Shown: positions 51,291-59,985 of the stretch, in pieces
Numbering within the stretch: position 1 is the first letter of the stretch
Layout: each line of letters opens with the position of its first letter
From: Dyella sp. ASV21
GTDB lineage: Bacteria > Pseudomonadota > Gammaproteobacteria > Xanthomonadales > Rhodanobacteraceae
Direction: 5' to 3'
Assembly: GCF_016428975.1 (NCBI RefSeq)
Contig: NZ_JAELTT010000013.1
Location: 1-64,000 of the forward strand
Length of the DNA: 64,000 bases
Notes under the pieces: generated by a model
Seen by the model: only the letters and a program-made list of their open reading frames with translations
What the model was told of the DNA's origin: nothing
Database searches by the model: none
Made by a program: the position numbers and the translations under genes

Positions 51291-52580
51291 ATGACCTTGT
51301 CCTCGGTTGCTTCCTATTACCGCGCCACGGCTACGGCCTACGATGCGTTCGAACCGCTGCAGGGCATCAATGATGCCAAGGTGGTGATTATCGGCGGCGG
51401 CTTTGCCGGTCTGCATACCGCGCTCGAGTTGGCAGAACAGGGCGTGCGCGATGTGGTCTTGCTGGAGCGCGAACAGGTTGGTTTCGGTGCCTCGGGTCGT
51501 AACGGTGGATTTGTGTTCGCTGGCTATTCGCTGGGTGAACAGGCGCTACTCGATCAGCGGGGCGCCGATCATGCGCGTGCGTTGTTTCAGTTGACCACCG
51601 AAGGCGTGCAGCGTATTCGCCACCTTGCCTCCCATTACAGCATCCCGTGCGACGTGGTGGACGAAGGCGTGATATGGGCCAACTGGTTTCGCGACCCAGC
51701 CGTGCTGCGCGGACGGCAGGCGCTTTTGGCTGAGCGTTATGGTGTAGCTTGGGATTGGTTGCCACAGGCGGCATTGCGTCAGCGTATTCATACCACGCGC
51801 TATTTCGATGGCCTTTACGAGCGCAACGCGCTGCATCTGCACCCACTCAATTTCGCCATTGGGCTGGCGCAGGCCGCCGCCGCGCAAGGTGTTGCCGTGC
51901 ATGAGCAGTCCCGGGTTACACGGTTGCAGCGTGAGGGCGAGGGCTGGCTTGTGGAAACTGGCCAAGGCAGCATTCGCACCGAGCAGGTGGTGCTCGCCTG
52001 CGGGGGATATCTCGCAGGGCTGCGCAACGAAGTGGATCGCGCCATTTTGCCCATCGCCACTTACATCATGGTCACCGAGCCGTTGGGTGATCGTTTGCGC
52101 GCATGCCTGGAAACGCGTTCGGCCGTCTATGACTCGCGCTTCGCTTTCGATTACTACCGCCCCCTGCCAGATACTCGCCTGCTATGGGGCGGGCGCATTT
52201 CGGTGCGCGACCGGTCGCCGGCATCGGTGCAAGCGCTGTTGCGCGACGACCTTGCCAAGGTATTTCCGCAGCTCAAGGGCGTGAAGATCGACTACGCATG
52301 GTCGGGCCTGATGAGCTATGCCCGCCACCAGATGCCGCAGATCGGCAGTAGTGGCGATGGCCTGTGGTGGGCACAGGCCTTTGGCGGCCATGGCCTGGCC
52401 CCCACCTGTGCGGCGGGTAGCGTGCTTGCGGCGGCCATAGCGCAAGGTGATCAGCGTTGGCGACAGTTTGCCGACTACGGCCTCGATCGCACCTATCGCC
52501 CCTTCGGCTACCTGGGCGCGCAGGCAAGCTATTGGTGGCAACAGGGCAAGGACTGGTTCAAGACGAGGTTGGAAGGATGA
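51291..52580 (+). CDS. FAD-dependent amine/amino-acid oxidase (DAO family, PuuB/OrdL-like)
   Basis: A 429-residue flavoprotein of the D-amino-acid oxidase superfamily. The dinucleotide site is [32 protein letters not shown] (about 29-60), followed by [15 protein letters not shown], the signature of gamma-glutamylputrescine oxidase and related enzymes, and C-terminal [39 protein letters not shown]. The substrate is probably a primary amine or a polyamine derivative. ATG at 51291 chosen as the first Met matching the family N terminus. Overlaps the next gene by 4 bp. Confidence 0.85.
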   Translation: MTLSSVASYYRATATAYDAFEPLQGINDAKVVIIGGGFAGLHTALELAEQGVRDVVLLEREQVGFGASGRNGGFVFAGYSLGEQALLDQRGADHARALFQLTTEGVQRIRHLASHYSIPCDVVDEGVIWANWFRDPAVLRGRQALLAERYGVAWDWLPQAALRQRIHTTRYFDGLYERNALHLHPLNFAIGLAQAAAAQGVAVHEQSRVTRLQREGEGWLVETGQGSIRTEQVVLACGGYLAGLRNEVDRAILPIATYIMVTEPLGDRLRACLETRSAVYDSRFAFDYYRPLPDTRLLWGGRISVRDRSPASVQALLRDDLAKVFPQLKGVKIDYAWSGLMSYARHQMPQIGSSGDGLWWAQAFGGHGLAPTCAAGSVLAAAIAQGDQRWRQFADYGLDRTYRPFGYLGAQASYWWQQGKDWFKTRLEG

Positions 52581-52921
52581 GCGATTCCGTAGCCCCCATC
52601 ACATGGGATGACTTTGAAAAGGTATTGATCGTGGTGGGCACGGTGACACGCGTGGAGCCTTTTCCGGAAGCCCGTAAGCCGGCCTGGAAGGTATGGGTAG
52701 ACTTTGGACCTTACGGCGAAAAGAAGACCAGTGCGCAGATCGCCAAGCTCTATCGGGTAGAGGATCTGCTCGGGCGCCAGATCGTGGGCGTGCTTAATTT
52801 TCCCGAGAAGCAGATCGGCCCTTTCCGCTCGCAGTTTCTGCTTACCGGCTTTCCAACCGACGATGGCGTGGTGCTCACCGCCGTGGAGCGTCCCGTGCCC
52901 AATGGCACCCGCCTGGCCTGA
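52577..52921 (+). CDS. CsaA-like tRNA-binding domain protein
   Basis: A 114-residue single OB-fold protein of the CsaA/EMAP-II/Arc1p type: [99 protein letters not shown]. CsaA proteins bind tRNA and have been reported as export chaperones. The ATG overlaps the oxidase stop (ATGA), so the two are co-translated; the functional link is unclear. Confidence 0.9.
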   Translation: MSDSVAPITWDDFEKVLIVVGTVTRVEPFPEARKPAWKVWVDFGPYGEKKTSAQIAKLYRVEDLLGRQIVGVLNFPEKQIGPFRSQFLLTGFPTDDGVVLTAVERPVPNGTRLA

Positions 52922-53047
52922 TCAGCGCGCAGCGCGTGCCGCGGTTGCGGGCGCGCTGTGGCGCTGGATGAGCATGGGCAGTGCGGCGGCGAACAGGCCG
53001 CTTCAAATGAGCCAGTCAATATCGGCAGGGCGAAGGCCTGATGATGC

Positions 53048-53140
53048 GCAGACGGTGGACCCCCGCATTCGCGGGGATCACGTCTCCATAGCGCAGATGA
53101 TTCGTCATTCCTGCGGATGCAGGAATCCAACGACCGTCTG
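53048..53140. repeat. REPIN-like pair of inverted REP elements
   Basis: CAGACGGTGGACCCCCGCAT.. (53048-53082) and the reverse complement of ..AACGACCGTCTG (53103-53140) are related arms facing each other, each containing its own hairpin. The pair lies between the convergent csaA-like and pirin genes. It is related to single elements at 1513-1545 and 59948-59979. No REP-associated transposase gene is in the window. Confidence 0.65.
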
Positions 53141-53166
53141 GGGCTTTCCTCGCGTGGTGCCGACCA

Positions 53167-53868
53167 TTACGGCTCGGCATCCACCAGCACCAGCTCCGCA
53201 TCTTCGAGCGCGGTGACCTTGATGCTCGCTTCGTTACGGATGGCGGCGCCATCGCGTGTGTCGATTTCCACGCCATTTACGGACACCTTGCCCTTGGATG
53301 GTACGAGATAAGCGAAGCGATGCGGACCCAGGTCGTACTCGGCCGATTCTCCGGCCTTAAGGGAGGCGCCCAGGACGCGCGCGCTTGCACGCAAGGGCAA
53401 GGCATCGGCGTCTTCCTTGAAGCCACTGGCCAGTGCCACGAAGCGGCCCGAGCGATCGCCTTCCGGGAACGGTTTGGTGCCCCACGACGGCGGGTTGCCC
53501 TGCTGATTCGGGATAATCCAGATCTGGAAGATCCGCGTGGTGCCTGGCTCCAGGTTGTATTCGGCATGGGTGATGCCCGTGCCCGCGCTCATTACCTGCA
53601 CGTCGCCCGCCACGGTGCGCCCTTTGTTGCCCAGGTTGTCCTGGTGGGTGATGGCGCCTTCGCGCACGTAGGTAATGATCTCCATGTCGCCATGCGGATG
53701 CGGGGGAAAGCCCGTCTGCGGTGCGATGGTGTCGTCGTTCCACACGCGCAGCGAACCCCAGCCCATGCGGGCGCCGTCGTGGTAGTTGGCAAAGGAGAAG
53801 TGGTGCTTGGCGTCGAGCCAACCGTGGTTGGCACCACCCAGCGAAGCAAAGGGACGACGTTCGATCAT
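53167..53868 (-). CDS. Pirin family protein (YhaK/quercetinase-like cupin)
   Basis: A 233-residue bicupin: MIERRPFASLGGANHGWLDAKHHFSFANYHD.., the metal site FPPHPHGDMEIITYVREGAITHQDNLGN (His-His..His/Glu pattern) and GTGITHAEYNLEPGTTRIFQIWIIP. Pirins bind Fe and some oxidise flavonols such as quercetin; the true substrate is unknown. Start at 53868 with AAGGAG upstream. Confidence 0.9.
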   Translation of the reverse strand: MIERRPFASLGGANHGWLDAKHHFSFANYHDGARMGWGSLRVWNDDTIAPQTGFPPHPHGDMEIITYVREGAITHQDNLGNKGRTVAGDVQVMSAGTGITHAEYNLEPGTTRIFQIWIIPNQQGNPPSWGTKPFPEGDRSGRFVALASGFKEDADALPLRASARVLGASLKAGESAEYDLGPHRFAYLVPSKGKVSVNGVEIDTRDGAAIRNEASIKVTALEDAELVLVDAEP

Positions 53869-54092
53869 GGTGCTCTCCTTGAATGGGGTACGCCGTTTGG
53901 CGCCTGACACCAATGTAAGGGAGCGCGCCGGATTCACCAGCCGCCATGGAACGAACGGACTGTTGCGCCAGCGTCGCTGATGGGCACCAGGGTCTGGGAT
54001 GGCTAGCGATAGGGTTGTGAACGCCCCGGGGCGGCTTCCAGCTCCGGCGGGCGAGTAAGGGCGCCTTTTTGTAAAAAAATCTTCCCAGACTC

Positions 54093-54120
54093 TTCACAAA
54101 TGCCAATCTTCTGCTATTAT
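54093..54120 (+). promoter_or_regulatory. Probable promoter of tRNA-Gly
   Basis: TTCACA (54093-54098) and TATTAT (54115-54120) are 16 bp apart, placing transcription start a few bases before the tRNA at 54134. The spacer is A/T-rich against local GC. Confidence 0.5.
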
Positions 54121-54133
54121 TTCTTGCTCCAGC

Positions 54134-54209
<76 letters not shown>

Positions 54210-54240
54210 AATTCCATGTACGAACCCAACGTCGTACATA

Positions 54241-54268
54241 AAAAAAAGAGGCTTCGGCCTCTTTTTTT
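54241..54268. terminator. Bidirectional terminator between tRNA-Gly and the permease gene
   Basis: AAAAAAAGAGGC-TTCG-GCCTCTTTTTTT: a stem with UUCG tetraloop flanked by A- and T-runs, serving both strands. Confidence 0.92.
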
Positions 54269-54337
54269 ATGCGTGCGGTTTGCCGGCCGGCGCTTGCGCC
54301 CCGGTTGCGCCGCGTGGCGCAACCGGGGCGTTCGCTC

Positions 54338-55750
54338 TCAATGCGTATGTTCGCGGTGCTTGATGGCTTGCTTACGATAGAACGGGTAGCAGATCGCCAG
54401 CGCCACGAACCAGATCGGCGTGTAGATCAAGCCGGCCAAGGTGTCTTCCTTCTGCGCGAACACCCACAGCACAAAGGCGAAGAACGCCAGCACCAGCCAA
54501 CACAAGAGCACGCCGCCGGGCATCTTGAAGATCGAGCGGCTGTGACGCTCCGGGTGGAGCTTCCGGTAGCGCATATAGGCAATCATGATCAGCGACCACA
54601 CGAAGATGAAGCAGATGCTGGAGATCGTGGTGACAATGGTGAATGCCTTCATGATGTCGCCTTCCTGATAGAGCAGGAATACGCCGATGAAGAGCAGCGC
54701 GCAGGAATAGGCCAGGCCGTTGGCAGGCACGTTGTTGCTGCTGAGCTTGGCGAACGGGCGCGGGCCCAGCTTGCCGGCCGAGAGGCCGTAAAGCATGCGA
54801 CCGGTGGAATAGATGCCGCTGTTGGCCGAGGATGTGGCCGAGGTCAGCACCACGAAGTTGATCAGGGTTGCCGCGATCGGAACGCCGATAAGCATGAACA
54901 GGTTTACGAACGGACTCTTGTCCGGCGCCACCTGGCTCCACGGCGTAACCGTCATGATCACCAGCAGCGCCAGGATGTAGAACACGATCACGCGGATGGG
55001 GATGGAGTTGATCGCCTTGGGCAGGGTGCGCTCGGGGTCCTTGGTCTCGGCCGAGGCCGTGCCCACCAGCTCGATGCCAACGAAGGCGAATACCGCAATC
55101 TGGAATGCCGCCATAAAGCCGGCCCCGCCATGCGGGAACCAGCCGCCCTGGGTCCACAGATTGGACACCGCGGCCTTGGCGCCGGAGGGCGAGGTAAAGC
55201 CCATCCCGATGAGCACCAGGCCGATGGCGATCAATGAAACGATGGCGACGATCTTGATGAGGGCAAACCAGAACTCCAGCTCGCCGAACAGTTTCACCGT
55301 CAGCAAATTGAGGCCCAGCAGAAGGGAAATACAGAACGTGCCGGGCAACCACAGTGGCACGGCGGGCGCCCAGAACTGGATGTAACCAGTGATGGCCACC
55401 ACGTCGGCAATGCCCGTGACCACCCAGCAGAACCAGTAAGTCCAGCCGGTAAAGAAGCCCGCGCAAGGGCCTAGCAGGTCGTAGTTGAAGTCGACGAACG
55501 ATTTGTAGTTCAGGTTGGAGAGCAGCAGCTCGCCCATTGCACGCATCATGAAAAACAGCACGCTGCCGATGATGGCGTAGGCAAAGATCACGGAGGGACC
55601 CGCCAGGCTGATGGTCTTGCCCGAGCCCATGAACAAACCGGTGCCGATGGCGCCACCGATAGCGATCAATTGCAGATGGCGGTTGTGCAGGTTGCGCTGC
55701 AGGTGATGTTCGGCGCCGGCGGGTGCGGCGGTGGGTTCGTGGTTCTGCAT
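54338..55750 (-). CDS. cycA: CycA-type amino acid permease (glycine/D-alanine/D-serine:H+ symporter)
   Basis: A 470-residue APC-family transporter with twelve predicted helices, the same length as E. coli CycA. Typical CycA features: LQRNLHNRHLQLIAIGGAIGTGLFMGSGKTISLAGPSVIFAYAIIG at the N terminus, SNLWTQGGWFPHGGAGFMAAFQIAVFAFVGIELVGTASAE, and TSATSSANSGIYSTGRMLYGLS. ATG at 55750 chosen by family length; the ATG at 55789 adds 13 residues. Substrate assignment is by family resemblance. Confidence 0.85.
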   Translation of the reverse strand: MQNHEPTAAPAGAEHHLQRNLHNRHLQLIAIGGAIGTGLFMGSGKTISLAGPSVIFAYAIIGSVLFFMMRAMGELLLSNLNYKSFVDFNYDLLGPCAGFFTGWTYWFCWVVTGIADVVAITGYIQFWAPAVPLWLPGTFCISLLLGLNLLTVKLFGELEFWFALIKIVAIVSLIAIGLVLIGMGFTSPSGAKAAVSNLWTQGGWFPHGGAGFMAAFQIAVFAFVGIELVGTASAETKDPERTLPKAINSIPIRVIVFYILALLVIMTVTPWSQVAPDKSPFVNLFMLIGVPIAATLINFVVLTSATSSANSGIYSTGRMLYGLSAGKLGPRPFAKLSSNNVPANGLAYSCALLFIGVFLLYQEGDIMKAFTIVTTISSICFIFVWSLIMIAYMRYRKLHPERHSRSIFKMPGGVLLCWLVLAFFAFVLWVFAQKEDTLAGLIYTPIWFVALAICYPFYRKQAIKHREHTH

Positions 55751-55834
55751 CGGCGACACGATCCTTGGGGCAACGGGCGAAGCAGCCATCCTAAAGGATT
55801 CCCGCCCGTGCGTGCGGAGCGCTCCGGGGCACTC

Positions 55835-56578
55835 TTAGGCGGCGTCGTGGAAGAGGACGCCAAGCGCGTAACGTCGCCCGCCCAGCAGCCGGCTCACGCC
55901 GTGGCGCATGGTTACCCGGTACGGGCCGCGCGTGCCTTTGGCCGGCCGGTGCTGGACGGCGAAGACCACGCCATCCCCCTGGCGTAGCGGCACCACCTCG
56001 ACGCGCGATTGCATGCGCGGACGTTGCTCGGTGAGCACAAACTCGCCACCGCTGAAATCCGCGCCGGGTTCGGACAGCAGGATCACCGCCTGCAGCGGAA
56101 ATACGTGCTCGCCATAGAGATCCTGGTGCAGGCAGTTGTAGTCGCCCGCACCGTATTGAAGCAGCAGCGGGGTAGGGCGCCGCTGGCCGGCCTCATGACA
56201 GCGCGTGAGGAAATTCGCATGCACCGCTGGATAGCGAACATCGATGCCCAGGCTCGCATTCCAGTCGTTGGCTACGGTTGCCAGGTGGGGGTAGAGCGTG
56301 TCGCGCAGGGCTTGCACGGGAGCGGGCAGGGGGTAGCGAAAATACTGGTACTCGCCGAGGCCGAAGCCGTGTCGCGCCATCACCACGCGACTGCGGTAAA
56401 GCGTGTCGTTGCCATAGTCGTTAGCCAGGTCGCGACAGGCCTGTGCTCCCAGCAGGCCCGGAATGATGGCGTAGCCGTATGCGTCAAGGTGCTTGCGGAC
56501 ACCTGCCCAGTCAAGCGCGTCCACGCGCGTGGCAGCGATGGGGTCTTGCGGGGCGGCGTGGCGTGCGAGCATGCGCAT
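55835..56578 (-). CDS. 2OG-Fe(II) oxygenase superfamily protein
   Basis: A 247-residue oxygenase with the facial triad visible as CLHQDLYGEHVFPLQAVILLSEPG (H-x-D, about 151-153) and YRVTMRHGVSRLLGGRRYALGVLFHDA (distal His and Arg). It belongs to the group annotated as prolyl 4-hydroxylase-like proteins; the substrate is unknown. It lies upstream of, and on the same strand as, the permease gene, separated by 84 bp. Confidence 0.82.
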   Translation of the reverse strand: MRMLARHAAPQDPIAATRVDALDWAGVRKHLDAYGYAIIPGLLGAQACRDLANDYGNDTLYRSRVVMARHGFGLGEYQYFRYPLPAPVQALRDTLYPHLATVANDWNASLGIDVRYPAVHANFLTRCHEAGQRRPTPLLLQYGAGDYNCLHQDLYGEHVFPLQAVILLSEPGADFSGGEFVLTEQRPRMQSRVEVVPLRQGDGVVFAVQHRPAKGTRGPYRVTMRHGVSRLLGGRRYALGVLFHDAA

Positions 56579-56661
56579 GAAGTCCTGGGGCGGGGACGTC
56601 AGGCTAGTGTTCGGCTCCGTTCACGACACTCCGTTTCTTGCGGTCACGTCGACCGCAGGCG

Positions 56662-57207
56662 TCACCAGACCAGGTCGTCAGGCACCTTGAACTGGTCCTG
56701 GTCGTAGAAATCATCGCTCTCGCCCGCCGATGCGCCATCCGTTGCCTTGCCGTGATCGAGCACGATGGCCGATGCGTCGCGTTCGCGGATCTTCGCGGCC
56801 GCCACACGCGGCAACAGCTCGTAGTGGTCGCCCGAGCGCACGATCACCAGCGCGCCCTTGGCCAACTGCGCGCGCAGCGTTTCGTTCACCAGGATGCTGT
56901 GGATGGCCTCGCCGTCGGTGAAGCGGTAGCTTATTTCACCCTCGCGCTTGACCTTGTTGGTCTCGATGATCTGGCGCACTTGCGCAGCGATCTCACGCGC
57001 CTGGGCCTGGGCGTTGCGCTCGGCGGCGAGGGCGCGATCACGCTCCGCCTTCTCCGCCTGCAGGCGCTGGGCGTCAATTGTGGCCTCGGGCGCCGCCGTG
57101 GGCGCCTTGCCTTGGCGCTGCTTCGCCTGATCGCGTGCGATCTGGTCCACCTTGCCCTTCTTGGCAAGGCCGGCTTTGAGGAGTTGTTCCTGGAGGGGGT
57201 TGCGCAT
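56662..57207 (-). CDS. DUF2058 family protein (YaiL-like)
   Basis: A 181-residue nucleoprotein-like protein of unknown function. It starts MRNPLQEQLLKAGLAKKGKVDQIARDQAKQRQGK (the family N terminus), followed by a charged coiled coil (about 40-80) and a C-terminal domain with EISYRFTDGEAIHSILVNETLRAQLAKGALVIVRSGDHYELLPRVAAAKIRERD. ATG at 57207 chosen because it begins the conserved region. Confidence 0.88.
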   Translation of the reverse strand: MRNPLQEQLLKAGLAKKGKVDQIARDQAKQRQGKAPTAAPEATIDAQRLQAEKAERDRALAAERNAQAQAREIAAQVRQIIETNKVKREGEISYRFTDGEAIHSILVNETLRAQLAKGALVIVRSGDHYELLPRVAAAKIRERDASAIVLDHGKATDGASAGESDDFYDQDQFKVPDDLVW

Positions 57208-57348
57208 GACGGGCACTATCGGGATGGAAGCGTGGTTTCCGATTGTAGCGCGCGTTCTTGCTTCATCCGGTGCGTCACTCGCCGGGCCATGGGGCGGGCA
57301 TGGCATGATGGGGCGCCAGGGCGTGAGGCCCGCGGAAAGGGATGCCCC

Positions 57349-57732
57349 GTGATTCCTCGTTTCTCCGAGCACTCGGCCAACGAACGCACCTACCTGGCCT
57401 GGGTACGCACCGCGATTTCGGTGATGGCGTTCGGCTTTCTGCTGGAACGGTTCGACATCTTTCTGCTCTTCACCTCCCGTGCGGCCGAAAGAGCCGTCTC
57501 GGGCTTGCATACGCTGGCGTCGCAGTGGCTGGGCCTGGGGTTGTTGCTGGTGGGGGCACTGATGATCGTCGGTGCTACCTTGCGTTTCTACCGTAACCGC
57601 AAGGCCATCGAGGCGGCAGATACTTCGATCTATGGTGATTCGTGGCTGGCCCGCGCCATGGCGGTGTCACTGGTGCTTATGGCGGTTTTCCTGGTGGGTT
57701 ACGTAGCAAGGCAGATCGCGGCGCTAAGCTGA
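57349..57732 (+). CDS. DUF202 (YidH-like) membrane protein
   Basis: A 127-residue protein with GTG start at 57349 and GGAAAGGG site 7 nt upstream. It reads SEHSANERTYLAWVRTAISVMAFGFLLERFDIFLL, the DUF202 signature (NERTYLAWxRT), and has three transmembrane segments. Function unknown. Confidence 0.9.
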   Translation: MIPRFSEHSANERTYLAWVRTAISVMAFGFLLERFDIFLLFTSRAAERAVSGLHTLASQWLGLGLLLVGALMIVGATLRFYRNRKAIEAADTSIYGDSWLARAMAVSLVLMAVFLVGYVARQIAALS

Positions 57733-57840
57733 GGTGCCGTCGAGACATGGCCTGCACAAGAACCGGATATCGAGCTTGATGGGCTCTCGCTAACGTTCGC
57801 GCTTCATGACGGAAAGCGCTGGACAAGCGGAGCAATGGGA

Positions 57841-58605
57841 ATGAAACAACTCAAGGACAAGGTTGCCATCGTCACGGGTGCAAGCTCGGGCATTGGCTAT
57901 GAAGCGGCAAAACTATTCGCCCGAGAAGGCGCTGGCGTCGTGGTCTGCGCACGCAGGGCCGCCCAGCTCAACGCCTTGGTCGCGGAGATTGCAGGCGCTG
58001 GTGGCCGGGCGGTGGCGGTCGCCGGCGATGTGACCGACGAAGCGTTGTCGGCGCGATTGGTAGAGGCTGCACTCGACGTTTTCGGTGGGCTGGATATTGC
58101 GTTCAACAACGCGGGCATGACGGGGCATGCTTGTCCCATGGATGAACTGTCGATCGAAGACTGGCGGCGCACGTTGGACGTCAACTTGACGGCGGCGTTC
58201 CTGGGCGCCAAGCACCAAGTTCCCGCCATGCTCGCACGCGGTGGCGGCTCGTTGATTTTTACTTCCACGTTCGTGGGGCACGTTGTGGGTTTTCCGGGCA
58301 TGGCTGCGTACGCGGCAAGCAAGGCTGGGCTGGTCGGCCTGTGCAGGGTCATCGCAGCGGAGTACGGCGCGCGGGGTATTCGCGCCAACGCACTTTTGCC
58401 GGGTGGTACGGATACGCCGATGGGGCGCTCGGTGGCCAATACGCCGGAGGCGCTGACGTTCGTGCAGAACCTGCATGCGTTGAAGCGTCTGGCGCAGCCG
58501 GCAGAAATCGCCCGGTCGGCCTTGTTCTTGGCCTCGGATGCATCGAGCTTCATGACGGGAGCGGCCATGGTCGTAGACGGTGGGGTATCCATCTCGCGTA
58601 CGTAA
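57841..58605 (+). CDS. SDR-family oxidoreductase
   Basis: A 254-residue classical short-chain dehydrogenase: cofactor site TGASSGIGYEAAKLF (about 12-26), NNAG, and catalytic residues Ser (LIFTSTF), Tyr and Lys in YAASKAG (about 159-165). The C-terminal MTGAAMVVDGGVSI is typical of glucose-dehydrogenase-like SDRs. Substrate unknown. ATG at 57841 has GGAG 8 nt upstream; the ATG at 57835 is too close. Confidence 0.9.
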   Translation: MKQLKDKVAIVTGASSGIGYEAAKLFAREGAGVVVCARRAAQLNALVAEIAGAGGRAVAVAGDVTDEALSARLVEAALDVFGGLDIAFNNAGMTGHACPMDELSIEDWRRTLDVNLTAAFLGAKHQVPAMLARGGGSLIFTSTFVGHVVGFPGMAAYAASKAGLVGLCRVIAAEYGARGIRANALLPGGTDTPMGRSVANTPEALTFVQNLHALKRLAQPAEIARSALFLASDASSFMTGAAMVVDGGVSISRT

Positions 58606-58634
58606 GGGTGGCGGCTGCCGCACGCCGAAACGGA

Positions 58635-58662
58635 AACGGCGCCGTATCGCTACGGCGCCGTT
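58635..58662. terminator. Hairpin between convergent SDR and fadA genes
   Basis: AACGGCGCCGTA-TCGC-TACGGCGCCGTT is a perfect 12-bp stem lying between the two stops. U-runs are short on both sides, so termination efficiency is uncertain. Confidence 0.6.
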
Positions 58663-58687
58663 CTCACATCCAGCGTGATGGTTGCGA

Positions 58688-59896
58688 TCAGAGCGCTTCG
58701 AACACGCCCGCCGCGCCCATGCCGGTGCCGATGCACATGGTCACCATGCCGTACTTCTGCTTGCGGCGGCGCATGCCATGCAGCAGCGTGGCGGCACGGA
58801 TGGCGCCGGTGGCGCCCAGCGGGTGACCCAGGGCGATGGCGCCGCCCAGCGGGTTGACCTTGGACGGGTCCAGGCCGAGGTCACCGATCACGGCCAGGGC
58901 CTGCGCGGCGAAGGCTTCGTTGAGCTCGATCCAGTCCAACTGGTCTTGCGTCAGGCCGACCTGCTTGAGCGCCTTCGGAATCGCTTCCTTGGGGCCAATG
59001 CCCATGATTTCAGGCTTCACACCCGCCACCGAGTAACCGACGAAGCGGCCGATCGGGGTGAGGTTGAACTCCTTGATGGCCTTTTCGCTGGCCAGCAGCA
59101 GGGCGCCGGCGCCGTCGGACATCTGCGAGGAATTGCCGGCGGTCACGCTGCCGCCGAACTTGTCATTACGGAACACCGTGCGGAGCTTGCCGAGCACCTC
59201 CATGGTGGTGCCTGCGCGCGGGCCTTCGTCGGTATCGATCAGGCGGCTGTCGGTCTTGATGCCGCGGGTGACGAGGTCGGGGTAGTGGTCATCCAATTGG
59301 AACGGGGTGATCTCGTCCTTGAACTCGCCACCGGCGATGGCGGCCAGCGCGCGGCGATGGCTTTCAACGGCGAAGGCGTCCTGCTGCTCGCGGGTCACCT
59401 TCCACTGCTCGGCCACCTTCTCGGCGGTGATACCCATGCCGTAGGCGATAGCCACGTCTTCCTTGTTGGCGAAGATGGCGGGGTTCATGGCCACCTTGTG
59501 GCCCATCATCGGCACCATGCTCATGCTCTCGGTGCCGGCCGCGATCATCAGATCGGCCACACCGAGCTGGATGCGATCGGCGGCCATGGCAATGGCCTGT
59601 ACGCCGGAGGAGCAGAAGCGGTTGATGGTGACGCCCGGCACGGTATACGGCAGGCCGGCGAGCAGCGCGCCGATGCGCGCCACGTTCATGCCTTGCTCGG
59701 CTTCGGGCATGGCGCAGCCGACGATCACGTCTTCGATGCGATGCGGATCGATGCCCGGCGCCTGCGCCATGACGGCGCGGATCACGTGGGCGAGCATGTC
59801 GTCCGGACGGGTGTTGCGGAATACGCCGCGCGGCGCCTTGCCGACCGGCGTGCGGGTGGCGGCGACGATGTAGGCGTCTTGCACTTGCTTGGTCAT
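58688..59896 (-). CDS. fadA: Acetyl-CoA C-acyltransferase (3-ketoacyl-CoA thiolase)
   Basis: Last step of beta-oxidation, cleaving 3-ketoacyl-CoA with CoA. 402 residues with the acyl-enzyme Cys in RFCSSGVQAIAMAADRI (about 86-102), NEAFAAQALA with the active His region, GGAIALGHPLGATGAIRAATLLHGM and the second catalytic Cys in MVTMCIGTGMGAAGVFE. Start at 59896 with GGAG 8 nt upstream. Downstream partner of the fadB-like gene. Confidence 0.95.
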   Translation of the reverse strand: MTKQVQDAYIVAATRTPVGKAPRGVFRNTRPDDMLAHVIRAVMAQAPGIDPHRIEDVIVGCAMPEAEQGMNVARIGALLAGLPYTVPGVTINRFCSSGVQAIAMAADRIQLGVADLMIAAGTESMSMVPMMGHKVAMNPAIFANKEDVAIAYGMGITAEKVAEQWKVTREQQDAFAVESHRRALAAIAGGEFKDEITPFQLDDHYPDLVTRGIKTDSRLIDTDEGPRAGTTMEVLGKLRTVFRNDKFGGSVTAGNSSQMSDGAGALLLASEKAIKEFNLTPIGRFVGYSVAGVKPEIMGIGPKEAIPKALKQVGLTQDQLDWIELNEAFAAQALAVIGDLGLDPSKVNPLGGAIALGHPLGATGAIRAATLLHGMRRRKQKYGMVTMCIGTGMGAAGVFEAL

Positions 59897-59947
59897 GGTT
59901 TTGCTCCGTGGCGTCGCGCTCATCAGCGGCGACGCGTCTTGGTTTTT

Positions 59948-59979
59948 GATCGTCATGCCTGCTTGCGCAGGGACGACGA
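59948..59979. repeat. Degenerate REP element between fadB and fadA
   Basis: GATCGTCATGCCTGCTTGCG followed by CAGGGACGACG is a palindromic relative of the REP elements at 1513-1545 and 53048-53140, located inside the fad operon spacer. Confidence 0.5.
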
Positions 59980-59985
59980 GCCTCA

